Both the position numbers and the translations under genes were made by a program. Shown here piece by piece: positions 21,901-28,849 of a stretch of 29,306 nucleotides of DNA (within the stretch, counting starts at the first letter, position 1; every line of letters starts with the position of its first letter). The stretch spans positions 38,368 to 67,673 of the forward strand of contig JBBHKE010000305.1 in assembly GCA_037447655.1 (NCBI GenBank). The letters run 5' to 3'. The notes under the pieces were generated by a model, which searched no databases, had not been told where the DNA came from, and saw only the letters and a program-made list of their open reading frames with translations. This DNA is from Zygnema cylindricum (taxonomy: Eukaryota; Streptophyta; Zygnematophyceae; Zygnematales; Zygnemataceae).

Positions 21901-24261
21901 TTGATTAGTTTCTAGTAGAGGATTAGGATTTGTGGAGGGGTTTAGGGCATCTCTGTATTGATAATCCCAAAGGAGGGGTTGCCATCTCTTGCTTATAACA
22001 GAGGACAAGCTTTAAAAAAAGGTGTGAAAAAGGTGCAAAGTTCAATTGACTGCTAATTCCTTTGAAACTCGGTGAAAGAAAAGCTAATAACTTTTCCTCC
22101 ATTCAGTTCTCTCTTAGGCGGACGTCTTAGTATATTTTCTCGTATTTTAGGGGAGAATTTAAGATAGCAAACTCGATGCATATGCAAGGGTAATGCATGT
22201 AGATACACCTTGGGGGAAAAACAAAGGATGTAGTGAGTAACTAAGCTAGAATAGTGGGCGGTACATCATTGCTGTGATTGGCGAGAGCTATATTGGAGAG
22301 AACTTGTGGCATTGGTATAGAAAACTCAACATACAAGCTAATAATGATGTTTTCCAAAGCTTCAAAGTTGCTTTTAATAATAGACAACTTTGTTTTATAA
22401 ACTGAAAATTGATTTTCTTTTTAGTGTTACATACAATGTTACATATCGTATAAGATGCATATCCGTTAAAAAGTCAAAATACGTACAATTTGGTTATTAT
22501 ATTGTTGTCACAAACCACTTGAAACCACGAGCATACGTCAGGCGGGTTTTCCCATGATGAAAGTTCGTCTGTTTTATCGATCAACCCAGCTTTGAATTCC
22601 AGCAAGATGCTTCCTGGTCCCATAGCATCCATGGAGAATCCACAATAAACCCCACTTTACTGACAACTCTTTATCTTGCACTCTTATGGAGCTTTTTGTA
22701 GGTCTAGCAAGATGTGTAAATAAAAATATTTTTGACGTGATGGTCATCAAGTTGCTAACCATCAACTATCACGATTTTCTAACAACTCTACTATTGTGAC
22801 AATTTTTGAGATATTTCTTTTTGTGTGGAAGCCGTAAGTTGCCATTCGAGGAAGTAAATGATAAGATGTCATTGGGATCTGGTAATGAAAAAACGCGCAA
22901 ACTCCTCCCAATCTTTACCGATTTAAAATATTTGTGCGTCAGACATTTGGCAATCTTCCAACAAAAAACATTGTATACACTGCTCTATTCTTAAAAAAAA
23001 AAGGAAAACTACACAAGGAAGAAAAAAATGCTTACCATTTTCTTGGTATTGAACGTTGTGGAAAAGTCACAATCTTTAAACTAATGAAGTTTTGATATCG
23101 AAAAAATATGACACCTATATTTGCACGTGGAATATCTCTAGAATGATGGTTTCAAATTTAATCTAAATTATTGAGATTGTGGTAATAGGCTATAAATTGA
23201 TCCTATGTGAGATAGACTGATGTATTAGCTCCCATATTATCGCCTCTCGAAAATTATGGGCTTTATCTGTCATTACACTGCCATACTTCTCTTTCTATTT
23301 GCCGCGTCAAACAATACTCCCTTTTTTCTTGTGGTTTTCATTGCATTGTGCGAGCGATTAGACAGAAATATAAGATTATTATTCAAATTACGACATCGTA
23401 GACTTCCCGTTTCATTCATTAATAATTATGATATTTAAAATGTTTTCAGATTCCTTTAAGATCTTTTCGGCAAGTCGTTTTCGTTTTGGAACACTTCAAC
23501 ATTGGATAAATCAAAATGCATAAAACATTTTGATTGGTTAGGGCCATAAATGACAAACAATCGATCATGTTCTCTTATAGTTTGTAAATTCATTTTATTT
23601 CAATTGAATTTAAATGAAGCAATCACTGGGAATCATCAGGATGTTTAGTTACTTTTCTCGAACAGTGACCTATCAAGCAAATATAACCAAAGGAGTAAGT
23701 TTATTTTTTTTGGTTTTAAGTCCTGGCAAGCATCACTGTTAAAGCTTTCAACAACCTTTTTTTTTTTGGAGTGTGTATACATGGAATGGGAACTGTTGGC
23801 AACTTTTCATTTCAAGATGTATCTTGCTGATCATTTTCTTGTTTGGGGTATTACCAGGTGACGCTGGGGGGGGACGAGGAGTTGGGGATGATAGAGGACG
23901 AGAGGGAGGAGGTGGGGATGGCCGAGGAGAGGGACGAGGGGAAGGGGAGGGGGGAATAGGAGGTGAGGGTGGTGGAGGAGAAGAGGGAAAGGGAGAGGGA
24001 GGAGGGGGACGACGAGGAGGTGGGGATGGCCGAGGAGAGGGACGAGGGGGAGGGCGAGCCAGTGGGGTTGGTGGAGGAGGAGATGGGGAGGAGGGTGGAG
24101 GGGAACGTGGAGGTGGGGGTGGTGGAGGAGACGGAGGGGGGCGACGAGGTGGGGATGGTGGAGGACGAGAGGGTGGAGGAGGGGAGAGAGCGGGGGATGG
24201 GAGAGGAGGCGGTGATTGTTTCAACACTACAAAACATTGCGAAAACAAGCCCTATTGTCAT
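9988..24261 (-). CDS. Multi-exon gene: secreted LRR / EGF / papain-type peptidase / EGF / LysM protein
   Basis: Exons read on the minus strand: 24226 or 24261..23855, 22613..22487, 21589..21518, 21298..21227, 19608..19537, 19310..19239, 19101..19030, 18428..18082, 17775..17587, 17077..16848, 15681..15538, 14288..14069, 13665..13486, 12456..12313, 11887..11769, 11192..11103, 10823..10716, 10592..10377, 10209..9988. Every border is AG/GT. The exons from 22613 to 9988 sum to 2696 nt and, with the one base carried in, give 899 codons with no internal stop, ending in TAA. Domains in order: Ser/Pro-rich segment, LRR cap, LRRs, Cys-rich EGF-like cap, C1 peptidase, two EGF-like modules, four LysM-like modules. 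Family knowledge: papain-type enzymes cleave peptide bonds through a Cys-His pair, and LysM binds N-acetylglucosamine polymers. A protease anchored to wall glycan is inference. The start is unresolved (see the exon at 23855-24261). I saw no clear polyadenylation signal just after the stop. I do not know a named gene with this architecture. Confidence 0.82.
10377..10592 (-). CDS. LysM module 3, diverged
   Basis: Acceptor TTCTAG, donor GTAAGT, 72 codons in phase 0-0. VCIKRGNLPYTLPCVTFYDV closes LysM 2 and opens LysM 3. KPEDTCDSIIANR is the clear LysM core. The second half (LNVGIFCSRVGNS and IGPNEE) fits the LysM end less well. Confidence 0.8.
10716..10823 (-). CDS. LysM module 2, main part
   Basis: Acceptor TTGCAG, donor GTTTGG, 36 codons in phase 0-0. 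DDTCDSIKNMFDL continues YTVAE of the previous exon into a LysM core. NPDLDCNDLQPFQQ is the closing part. The Ile-Ala of the usual TCxxIA is Ile-Lys here. Confidence 0.82.
11103..11192 (-). CDS. End of LysM 1 and start of LysM 2
   Basis: Acceptor CTGCAG, donor GTCAGT, 30 codons in phase 0-0. KLNCSISLPPGTVVNV finishes LysM 1 (NxxLxxGxxLxV pattern); NCSLPYTVAE opens LysM 2, whose DTC motif comes from the next exon. Two N-glycosylation sequons (NCS, NVT). Confidence 0.82.
11769..11887 (-). CDS. LysM module 1, first part
   Basis: Acceptor TTGCAG, donor GTAAAA, phase 1 in and phase 0 out. NNYTVPDSGNVTCNTIASVY followed by GITRIDFANQNK matches the LysM consensus YTVxxGDTCxxIAxxYGIxxxxxxxxN, including the Cys typical of plant and algal LysM modules. 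Family role: binding of chitin or related N-acetylglucosamine glycans. Confidence 0.85.
12277..12456 (-). CDS. EGF-like module 2 with two possible 5' splice sites
   Basis: Acceptor ATGCAG before 12456. NPCTFTSKNPCGVGICVN, then YICVCPMGYSASD and LLTCVPG, again six Cys in EGF-like order. There are two donors, both in phase 1: GTCAGC after 12313 and GTCATA after 12277. They lie exactly 36 nt apart in a tandem duplication encoding LTCVPG twice. Use of the distal donor would add 12 residues including one more Cys. Confidence 0.82.
12955..12986. repeat. (AC)16 microsatellite in an intron
   Basis: Uninterrupted AC repeat in the intron between the two EGF exons. Confidence 0.97.
13007..13068 (+). 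repeat. 23-bp tandem repeat, about 2.7 copies
   Basis: ccactcacaaaaggaacatc followed by tag starts at 13007, 13030 and 13053. It lies in the same intron, 20 bp from the AC microsatellite. Confidence 0.93.
13486..13665 (-). CDS. EGF-like module 1 after the peptidase
   Basis: Acceptor ATGCAG, donor GTTTGT, phase 1 in and out. Cysteines in DPCMLNNF, NPCGNGVCIV, NLCKCGSDF and TCAPG give six Cys in EGF-like order (C...CxxxxC...CxC...C). A symmetric phase-1 exon is typical of shuffled EGF modules. No calcium-binding Asp/Glu consensus is evident. Confidence 0.8.
14069..14288 (-). CDS. Papain-type domain exon with catalytic His and Asn
   Basis: Acceptor CCGCAG, donor GTAAGA in phase 1. Contains GVFDDDDCFSGGVDHAVVVV with the catalytic His in VDHAV, then GYD, then [20 protein letters not shown] with the catalytic Asn in RNSWG. 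It ends with the family's C-terminal GPGICGINTLP (papain: NxCGIxxxxxxP). With the two preceding exons and the last half of 17587-17775 the catalytic domain is about 230 residues, the usual size, and looks active. Confidence 0.95.
15538..15681 (-). CDS. Papain-type domain exon, central part
   Basis: Acceptor TGTAG, donor GTGAGT, 48 codons in phase 0-0. WTISSFERIQMNGWLGLLL continues to ALQQQTAIVSLEASGSSFLN. This matches the family region with a short beta strand, then ALxxQPVSVxIxAxxxxFxxY that shapes the substrate pocket. Bordered by long introns on both sides. Confidence 0.88.
16401..16473. repeat. Intronic imperfect hairpin
   Basis: Left arm 16402-16429 and right arm 16445-16473 pair around a 15-nt loop. 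The innermost 9 bp (tggccgtcc / ggacggcca) are perfect and the outer part has mismatches. It lies in the intron between 16848 and 15681 and is G/C-richer than its surroundings. A MITE remnant or small-RNA precursor-like fold; no further evidence. Confidence 0.55.
16848..17077 (-). CDS. Papain-type domain exon with catalytic Cys
   Basis: Acceptor TTCCAG, donor GTAATT. The first two bases complete a Ser codon, giving NCSTCWVFASTSAIES across the junction. This corresponds to papain CGSCWAFSxxxxxE, with the second Cys catalytic. Downstream are AEEQILNCSGLARDCAVGG (papain: SEQxLxDC...GCxGG) and the cysteine of the DYTPGICSRG segment, which matches the YPY...C region of the family. Ser-Thr replaces the common Gly-Ser before the catalytic Cys. 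Confidence 0.93.
17587..17775 (-). CDS. Linker and start of the papain-type catalytic domain
   Basis: Acceptor TTTGCAG, donor GTATGT. The exon's first two bases complete a Glu codon with the previous exon. About 30 residues (including GLGLTSLEGAKPTNLNRYF) lead to the mature-domain start: SWNWVKRRAVASIKDQQNC. This aligns with the papain start DWRxxGAVxxVKDQGxCGSC and supplies the oxyanion-hole Gln in KDQQ. The ERFNIN/GNFD motifs of a papain-family inhibitory propeptide are not visible before it. The split falls within the active-site segment, two codons before the catalytic Cys. Confidence 0.88.
18082..18428 (-). CDS. Exon with last LRR and EGF-like Cys-rich cap
   Basis: Acceptor TTACAG, donor GTAAGT in phase 1. 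It begins LRNNLLTGNLTLELQTL and VDVSNNFF (the last one and a half LRRs, no longer of the IPxxIG type). It then has ACGITESNCF, CERFCNTTQLRGVCGGHGYC and CTCDKGYATIESNATC. The cysteine pattern C-x3-C, then CGGHGYC and CTC, resembles an EGF-like fold closing the solenoid. Several N-x-S/T sites (for example NVT, NTT, NAT) suggest N-glycosylation, consistent with secretion. The matching exon of the upstream module is at 26331-26643. Confidence 0.88.
19030..19101 (-). CDS. LRR exon 5 of the main gene, 72 nt
   Basis: Acceptor ATGCAG, donor GTAAGT. Encodes SSNKWMGTMPASFSSLKKL. It has Trp-Met where Leu-Ser is usual, otherwise a normal repeat. Confidence 0.88.
19239..19310 (-). CDS. LRR exon 4 of the main gene, 72 nt
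   Basis: Acceptor TTTCAG, donor GTAAGT. Encodes DRNNFSGTLPANIGSLSKL, canonical. The intron to the next exon is only 137 nt. Confidence 0.9.
19537..19608 (-). CDS. LRR exon 3 of the main gene, 72 nt
   Basis: Acceptor TGCAG, donor GTGAGT. Encodes SKNNLIGPIPSGLMNLPRL, a canonical repeat. The intron before it (19609-21226) holds at least two decayed LRR-like exon remnants. Confidence 0.9.
20006..20600 (-). pseudogene. Decayed LRR exon remnants inside an intron
   Basis: In the intron between LRR exons 2 and 3, two minus-strand stretches resemble LRR coding sequence but are broken. Around 20540-20590: SGSISLPI, then a TAA, then DLKLAYL. Around 20020-20085: NTLNGVIPTSSKPFKPIL. Neither has the AG/GT borders at a 72-nt spacing seen in the live exons. 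A region near 20275-20340 looks like a diverged copy of the first. The identification rests on short motifs only. Confidence 0.35.
21227..21298 (-). CDS. LRR exon 2 of the main gene, 72 nt
   Basis: Acceptor TTTCAG, donor GTAAGC. Encodes a canonical plant LRR, NNLSGPIPASLGNLPKLKIL, in the shared 1 + 23 codons + 2 layout. Confidence 0.9.
21518..21589 (-). CDS. LRR exon 1 of the main gene, 72 nt
   Basis: Acceptor TGCAG, donor GTACGT. One base + 23 codons + TT. The repeat is diverged but keeps the frame: VSGGSISEVIGLLDTLVEL, corresponding to LSGxIPxxIGxLxxLxxL. It directly follows the LRR cap, as expected for a first repeat. Confidence 0.8.
22487..22613 (-). CDS. LRR N-terminal cap (LRRNT_2-like) exon
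   Basis: Encodes ILLEFKAGLIDKTDELSSW followed by CSW-x-VVC and a run ending ITKL. This matches the plant LRRNT_2 pattern of ALLxFK...L.SW....C.W.GV.C, the disulfide cap placed just before the first LRR of secreted or receptor-type LRR proteins. The donor GTACGT after 22487 leaves TT (phase 2), the phase used by all following LRR exons. The acceptor is CCAG before 22613 or GAAG before 22609. An in-frame ATG at 22632 exists just upstream, but no signal peptide accompanies it. Confidence 0.85.
23855..24261 (-). CDS. Ser/Pro-rich exon; signal peptide in one frame, hydroxyproline-type linker in another
   Basis: Two frames are open through this C/T-rich exon. Frame A starts at ATG 24261 with MTIGLVFAMFCSVETITA, a plausible signal peptide with cleavage after ITA, then a Ser/Thr/Pro-rich mucin-like run to the donor after 23855 in phase 2. 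Frame B begins at acceptor TTTTGTAG before 24226 and reads QSPPPLPSP and many SPPPP-type motifs, the style of hydroxyproline-rich cell-wall proteins, ending at the same donor in phase 1. The next exon has acceptor AGs four bases apart (before 22613 and before 22609), so each frame has its own in-frame acceptor. I cannot decide between them. Frame A supplies a start and a secretion signal but its ATG has T at -3. Frame B has the better downstream acceptor (CAG/G) and the more familiar wall-protein composition. Confidence 0.6.
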
Positions 24262-24360
24262 CAAATTATTTCTTGTCACAAAACCATCAGTTATATTTCA
24301 AGTAGACGAATCCATTGAAGGTTCCAGTATAGATTATGTAGGCACAAAATGATTGCTTAC

Positions 24361-24536
24361 CAAAAAACGTACCACGGAGACCTTCCACGAGATCCATCAC
24401 AAAAAAGTCACTTTGCGTGGTTGTCAGTATGTATGTTTGTAATATAGAGTGGAATCCAATGCCAAATGAACGAAAAAACCAGAAAAACTTAAATCCGCCA
24501 GCATTTGACCCTCCAAATTGAAGCCTAAAGTTGAAT
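24361..24536 (-). CDS. Possible exon of unknown domain upstream of the Ser/Pro-rich exon
   Basis: On the minus strand a frame stays open for about 58 codons and ends at a good donor (TTTG/GTAAGC) after 24361 in phase 1. That phase would join the Pro-rich frame of the next exon. Candidate acceptors lie before 24536 (GTAG) or 24526 (TTTAG). The peptide is aromatic-rich (for example GGFKFFWFFRSFGIGF), then SDFFVMDLVEGLRG. Its base composition is richer in G and C than the flanking intron sequence. I do not recognise the domain; the alternating pattern suggests beta strands or a membrane-near stretch. If the main gene starts at 24261, this is not an exon. Confidence 0.3.
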
Positions 24537-26330
24537 CTACTTTTTCATTTTCATGTATTTAAAACGCATAAAAAAAATGGCCTAATTAGCCACTTTCAAC
24601 AGTTTTCTTTTTATGAATAACCGTATTATATGCAGATTGTTGAAATGAGCTTGAAACAGAAAAAGATGTTAGGTATTTAAACTGTTTGGACAAGAGAAAA
24701 CTTGAAAAGAACAGAGAAAAATGTTTCTAAATCTCCTTAAATCGCAAGCAAGAGCATTAACTAGACTCGAATGCCAAATAAAAGTAGCTTATATTTATGT
24801 ATAAACAAAAAATAAAATAAAAAATCATTCCCCCATCTCCCTGTCCAGTTTTAACCGAATTTTTATTTCCCTAAAATTTCCAATGAATACAAATTTGGAA
24901 CAAGAAAAAAAATCCTTGCTTAAAAACTAATGTTGTGCGGCTATCAGCTTTGCCGACAAGATGCGACCCGGTCTTAGAACTTTTCAAACCCTAAAATGAA
25001 CACAACGGAAAGGTATTATCATGTACAATGAGGATCCGTCCAAGAAATTCCCCACTCGTCTTGGTCTTGTTTACCAGACGTGACAAAATCCTATTTTAGC
25101 ATTTCGTTTACATCCCCAAGGGTACAAATGTCAACATCAACTACCATACTGATGTGCACGAGCCGTGACGGTTTACAAATTCAAAAAATATCTGTTTTTA
25201 ACGCAAGATTGAGTATCCTTTTGTAAACAATTTATCAAGTACCACATTTGAAAGTCCTTAGTATATAGAAGAAACATTTCCGAAAAAAGTTTGCAGATTT
25301 TGCTCTTGGATGGGGTTTCTTGGAGTTTTGTATTATTCGTTTTAAATAACACTTCAATTTTTTTCCCTTTCTATGAATATGCACAGATTTAGATTAAAAA
25401 AAAGATTCTGCAAAATTCAAGTTGACATTAGCTTGTGACGGTCTATTTTATATGCTCATTATTTATGGATTTTTTCTCTTGTGACTGTAATAATCTCCAA
25501 GAGTTGCAGGAAACAAGTAACTATTTTTTTCTTGGTTTTACAAACCTTTTCAACGTTTCTCACTAAATCAGGTTATAAAAAACGATCGGCTGTCTTTTTA
25601 TAAAAATTGGAAAAATACAAATTTTGCGTGTTTATCAAATACTGCAGTGAAAAACACCAAAAAATCCAAAAGAAAATACGCAACCATAATGCAAGAGGCT
25701 TTGAAAAAATGATACATTCGAATACAAACTAATACGGGGAACAATTTTTCAATAAAGGGTGAAAAAAAAACTTATACGAGGAACATTTGTTCGATAACGG
25801 GTCAAAAACGCAATAAATTTGTTGCAACTGTCAGGCAATTGACTATTAACTCCAAGAAAAAAAGTGGTCATCACCAAAAATCCCAAATGTTCGGCACTCA
25901 ATTGAATTTTTTAAATTATTTCCTAGTACTCTGATTATTTCCCAAATGTTTTCGATGCGATAGTAACTTCAAAGTTTAAACCTCCATCACTACATTAGTT
26001 GTTTAATATTTTCCTGGGCCAAAAATATCGACAACGGTGAAGCAAAATCCATTTAGCAGCAATATTGCAGTTACCGATTTTATAAATTTAAAGGGCATAT
26101 CATTTGTCCTCATAAGTATATTTTGTATTTAAAAAAAATAAAAATGTCTCATTCATTAGAAAAACTCGTCACTCCCCCTGTTGCATTTTTTAATTCGTAA
26201 ATACTTAATTGACCAAGAATTAGTGTCACGCAAAAAATCAATGACGTAAATATCTTATTTGTAAGAAATGCGCATGAGAAATAAATAAAAAAACCGTTAA
26301 TCTGTTGTTATTTCCATCTAGGAGACCTTT

Positions 26331-26643
26331 CTAGTGCATCTTGCCAAAGGAAGACATACATTGGCAAAGGAACTTGTTCGCTTGATTGTTGTAACCGTTA
26401 TTGCATGTGCATGAACGTGAAACTCCGTTCGTGTCATTGGAGCAAATACCGTTTCCCCCACAAGGCCCTCCTACTTGGGTCGAATTGCAAAAAGCTTCGC
26501 AAACGCCTTTACTTCGCTGATTTTTGGATACGCACCCAGATGGAAGGCTTGAGCCAAACAAGCAATTGGTAGCCAACTCTTCACAGTTTGGGTGTCCATT
26601 GCGTTTGTTAATCGGCCCAGTGAAGTAGTTGTTTGAAATATAA
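26331..26643 (-). CDS. Exon with terminal LRR and EGF-like Cys-rich cap, upstream module
   Basis: Acceptor AACAG before 26643. The exon opens with the half repeat YISNNYFTGPI, which completes the preceding LRR, then passes through a region with spaced cysteines (NCEELATNC, GCVSK) into an EGF-like block: EAFCNSTQ, GGPCGGNGICS, SCTCNNGYN, FLC. It ends either at the TAG at 26331 or at the phase-1 donor after 26360. The same cysteine spacing occurs in the exon at 18082-18428, so the two are duplicates of one module. The function of the cap is not known to me; structural bracing of the LRR C-terminus is likely. Confidence 0.75.
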
Positions 26644-27535
26644 CTGTTAATATGGACCACATTTGTAAAATAAAAACAATTGTTAAGCCTTAAAAATCCA
26701 TGACAACACGTCAAAAAAACAATGTTTGTGAGAGCATGAACCTTGATTTATAAACAACAACCCTAAGAAAGATATGTGTATTAAAACTTTTATATTACAA
26801 ACAAGAATTTTAACCTAGGCTCTGCTTTAACAAAACTTGTTTAGTAAACGAAAATTTGAATTTAGGGATTTGGTTTTCAAAATTTGCAGATCTACAGTAC
26901 GTGAAAAGCTCATTTGCCAAGAAGACTAATCAATGACTGATATCATTCTAGTCGATATGCATATAGTTTGTGGCCAATCTTTTTGACAATTTGTGAAATT
27001 CTTGAGGTATGTCGCTTATCTGAAAACCTTTACTCTTGCACTACAAATGTCAACACCTAAATATTTAGATCTAGAACTGAAACTCGAAGGAATAAAAAGA
27101 TGTTTATACTTATTGGTTAAGGTGTCAATGTCTCATCTATTAGAGAATCAAAATCGTTATCATATACAAAGTGGTGCATTGGTTTTTGCAACAAAATATT
27201 AGTGTTCTGATCATGCTTTTAAAGCATACTAAACAAACAAAAACAGTAATAAAAAAAACTAGAATCGTAAAACCATTCAGAAAAAAGGAAAAACCCGATA
27301 AAAAAAGGAAAAAAAACAGGAGCAATGGCACACTGAATATTTTCATAAAACGAGGCTTTCGTTCACAATCCCCTCCTACTCCCCTCTCCCCCTATCCCCG
27401 CTTCCTCCATCACTAAACACAACTTGATCGATGTGCAACAAAACCATCTAATCATCGCCTTACAACTGATAGAGGGATGTGAGTTGACCGATGGACGATG
27501 GAATGCTTCCACTCAACTGGTTGTTATGTAGCCTT
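26331..27535 (-). CDS. Upstream LRR + EGF-like cap module, 5' incomplete (paralogous gene end or 5' part of the main gene)
   Basis: Two exons are recognisable: a 72-nt LRR exon (27535..27464) and an exon beginning at 26643 that carries a last half LRR followed by a Cys-rich EGF-like cap. Its layout matches the LRR/EGF exon of the main gene: an FCN-T-Q core, CGG-NG-C, then CTCNNGY. The reading frame runs to a TAG at 26331-26333, which would end a small secreted LRR protein. Alternatively the donor GTATGT after 26360 (phase 1) is used and the exon joins the Ser/Pro-rich exon in frame; the phases fit (72+284+372+2696 plus the two incoming bases is divisible by 3). No start, signal peptide or LRR cap for this module was found up to 29306, so its 5' end is missing, lost or outside the window. 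Confidence 0.65.
27464..27535 (-). CDS. LRR exon, 72 nt, upstream module
   Basis: Acceptor CACAG before 27535 and donor GTAAGG after 27464. The exon is 1 base + 23 codons + 2 bases and encodes one repeat with the core NNQLSGSIPSSIGQLTSL, the classical plant extracellular LRR pattern (LxGxIPxxIGxLxxL). It shares its length and phase with the five single-repeat exons of the main gene. Confidence 0.85.
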
Positions 27536-27758
27536 CTGTGGCATCGAACATTCACGCCCCACCAAAAACAATCCCGTCAAAGGTTTCTTAGTTATCCAAG
27601 CTAGCTTTTAAACCCATGAGACCCCCTAAAAAAATCAAGATCAAAAAGTCCTTCCTCTAGCCCTCTCCCCCACACTCCCTCTACCTCCAAAAACACGCCA
27701 CTCGACAAGCCGAAATCATTATCATTGTTGGTATAATCATGTTATGCCATTTTATATT

Positions 27759-27830
27759 TTTTTAGAAATAATCAATTATTTATCAAAGATGTTAAAATAT
27801 TTGTTATACATTATTAATTATTTCTAAAAA
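27759..27830. repeat. Imperfect inverted repeat in AT-rich DNA
   Basis: tttttagaaataatcaat (27759-27776) pairs with 27813-27830 at 16 of 18 positions, with a 36-nt loop. Confidence 0.65.
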
Positions 27831-28199
27831 CTGTAGCTTATTTACCATATAATTTTTTTTTTGTTTTAAATTCAAAGTATGAATTCAATTTTTCAATTTC
27901 TTTAGTGAAAAATATAGTGTTTTATAAAAGGACAAAATTCATTGGTATACAATGGCATTTTGTGAGGAATTTAGAGAGATGAAGACTTAGAGTTCAGCCT
28001 TGTCCCTACAGTTTAAGAAGCAATTGATTTGCTTACTAAATCATCAATGCATGATACCTTTGTTTGGAAGAGATCTAAATTAGTCTTGTTTTGAAAAGTT
28101 TGTGTGGATTCCCACAATGAGAGGTGGGATGTTAAGGTTTGCAATGTGCGAATCCGCCAAGTGCTCATGTTCGTGTTTTAGTTTGGTTTATCTTTTGCC

Positions 28200-28253
28200 C
28201 GTTATTGTTTAGTGAGTGTTGACTTTCACGTGTTATTGTTTAGTGAGTGTTGA
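28200..28253 (+). repeat. 32-bp direct duplication
   Basis: gttattgtttagtgagtgtt starts at 28200 and again at 28232, each followed by ga and a diverging end. Confidence 0.85.
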
Positions 28254-28461
28254 GTTTGGCGTACTTACTATACGCAGTCCTGTAAATGTTTAGTTTTGGC
28301 TATGTATCGTGAAACGGAGTTTGTTCCTTAGTATGTTTTGGTGAGCGTCTATCCTTTGTGATTGTGGAGTAAGGTAGATTAGTTTTGGTCTCGGAAATTA
28401 TTTCGTACGTTGTGTTTTAAAATGTGAGAATTTATGTGGGTGAGTGAAGAGCAGCTTCGGC

Positions 28462-28617
28462 TTAATATATGCGTATTATGCCGAGAACCTTTTATGGTGC
28501 TTATTATCTGCGTATTATGTCGGGAACGTTTTATGGTGCTTATTATATGCGTATTATGTCGGGAACCTTTTATGGTGCTTATTATATGCGTATTATGCCG
28601 GGAACCTTTAATGGTGA
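28462..28617 (+). repeat. 39-bp tandem array, four copies
   Basis: Copies start at 28462, 28501, 28540 and 28579. Core gcgtattatgtcgggaacc with few substitutions per copy. The period is a multiple of three, so both strands give open repetitive frames (13-residue repeats), but no gene context supports translation. Confidence 0.93.
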
Positions 28618-28849
28618 TGTTCTGTGTGTTCATTTTTCGTGAAATTTCTCTTATGTGTTTCTGTGTTAACATCCGCTTTTTAGTGCGTGAGCTTTGTGCA
28701 CTTTTTAGTGTGTAAACGATTGAGAATCCAAAATAAACCCTAAAAACCCTTTTAAAAAATAACCATAAAAAACTCTTTCCTTCACCCTTTTTCTCCTCCC
28801 TTCCTCTACTCTCTTGGAGCACGCCATAGCCCTTCATCTCAACCGGCTG

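Noticed and set aside
22574-22765. Independent short minus-strand ORF over the LRR cap
   Set aside because: It is in a different frame from the LRR cap and has no domain.
23003-23085. Small minus-strand exon candidate with donor GTAAGC
   Set aside because: Length of 38 nt breaks the phase between its neighbours and no domain feature is seen.
23773-24352. Plus-strand Gly/Glu-rich frames
   Set aside because: Antisense shadow of the Ser/Pro-rich exon of the minus-strand gene.
28462-28617. Possible CRISPR array
   Set aside because: Repeats are directly adjacent with no unique spacers, in eukaryotic sequence.
28379-28837. 152-codon minus-strand and 93-codon plus-strand frames
   Set aside because: Both are produced by the 39-bp tandem repeat.
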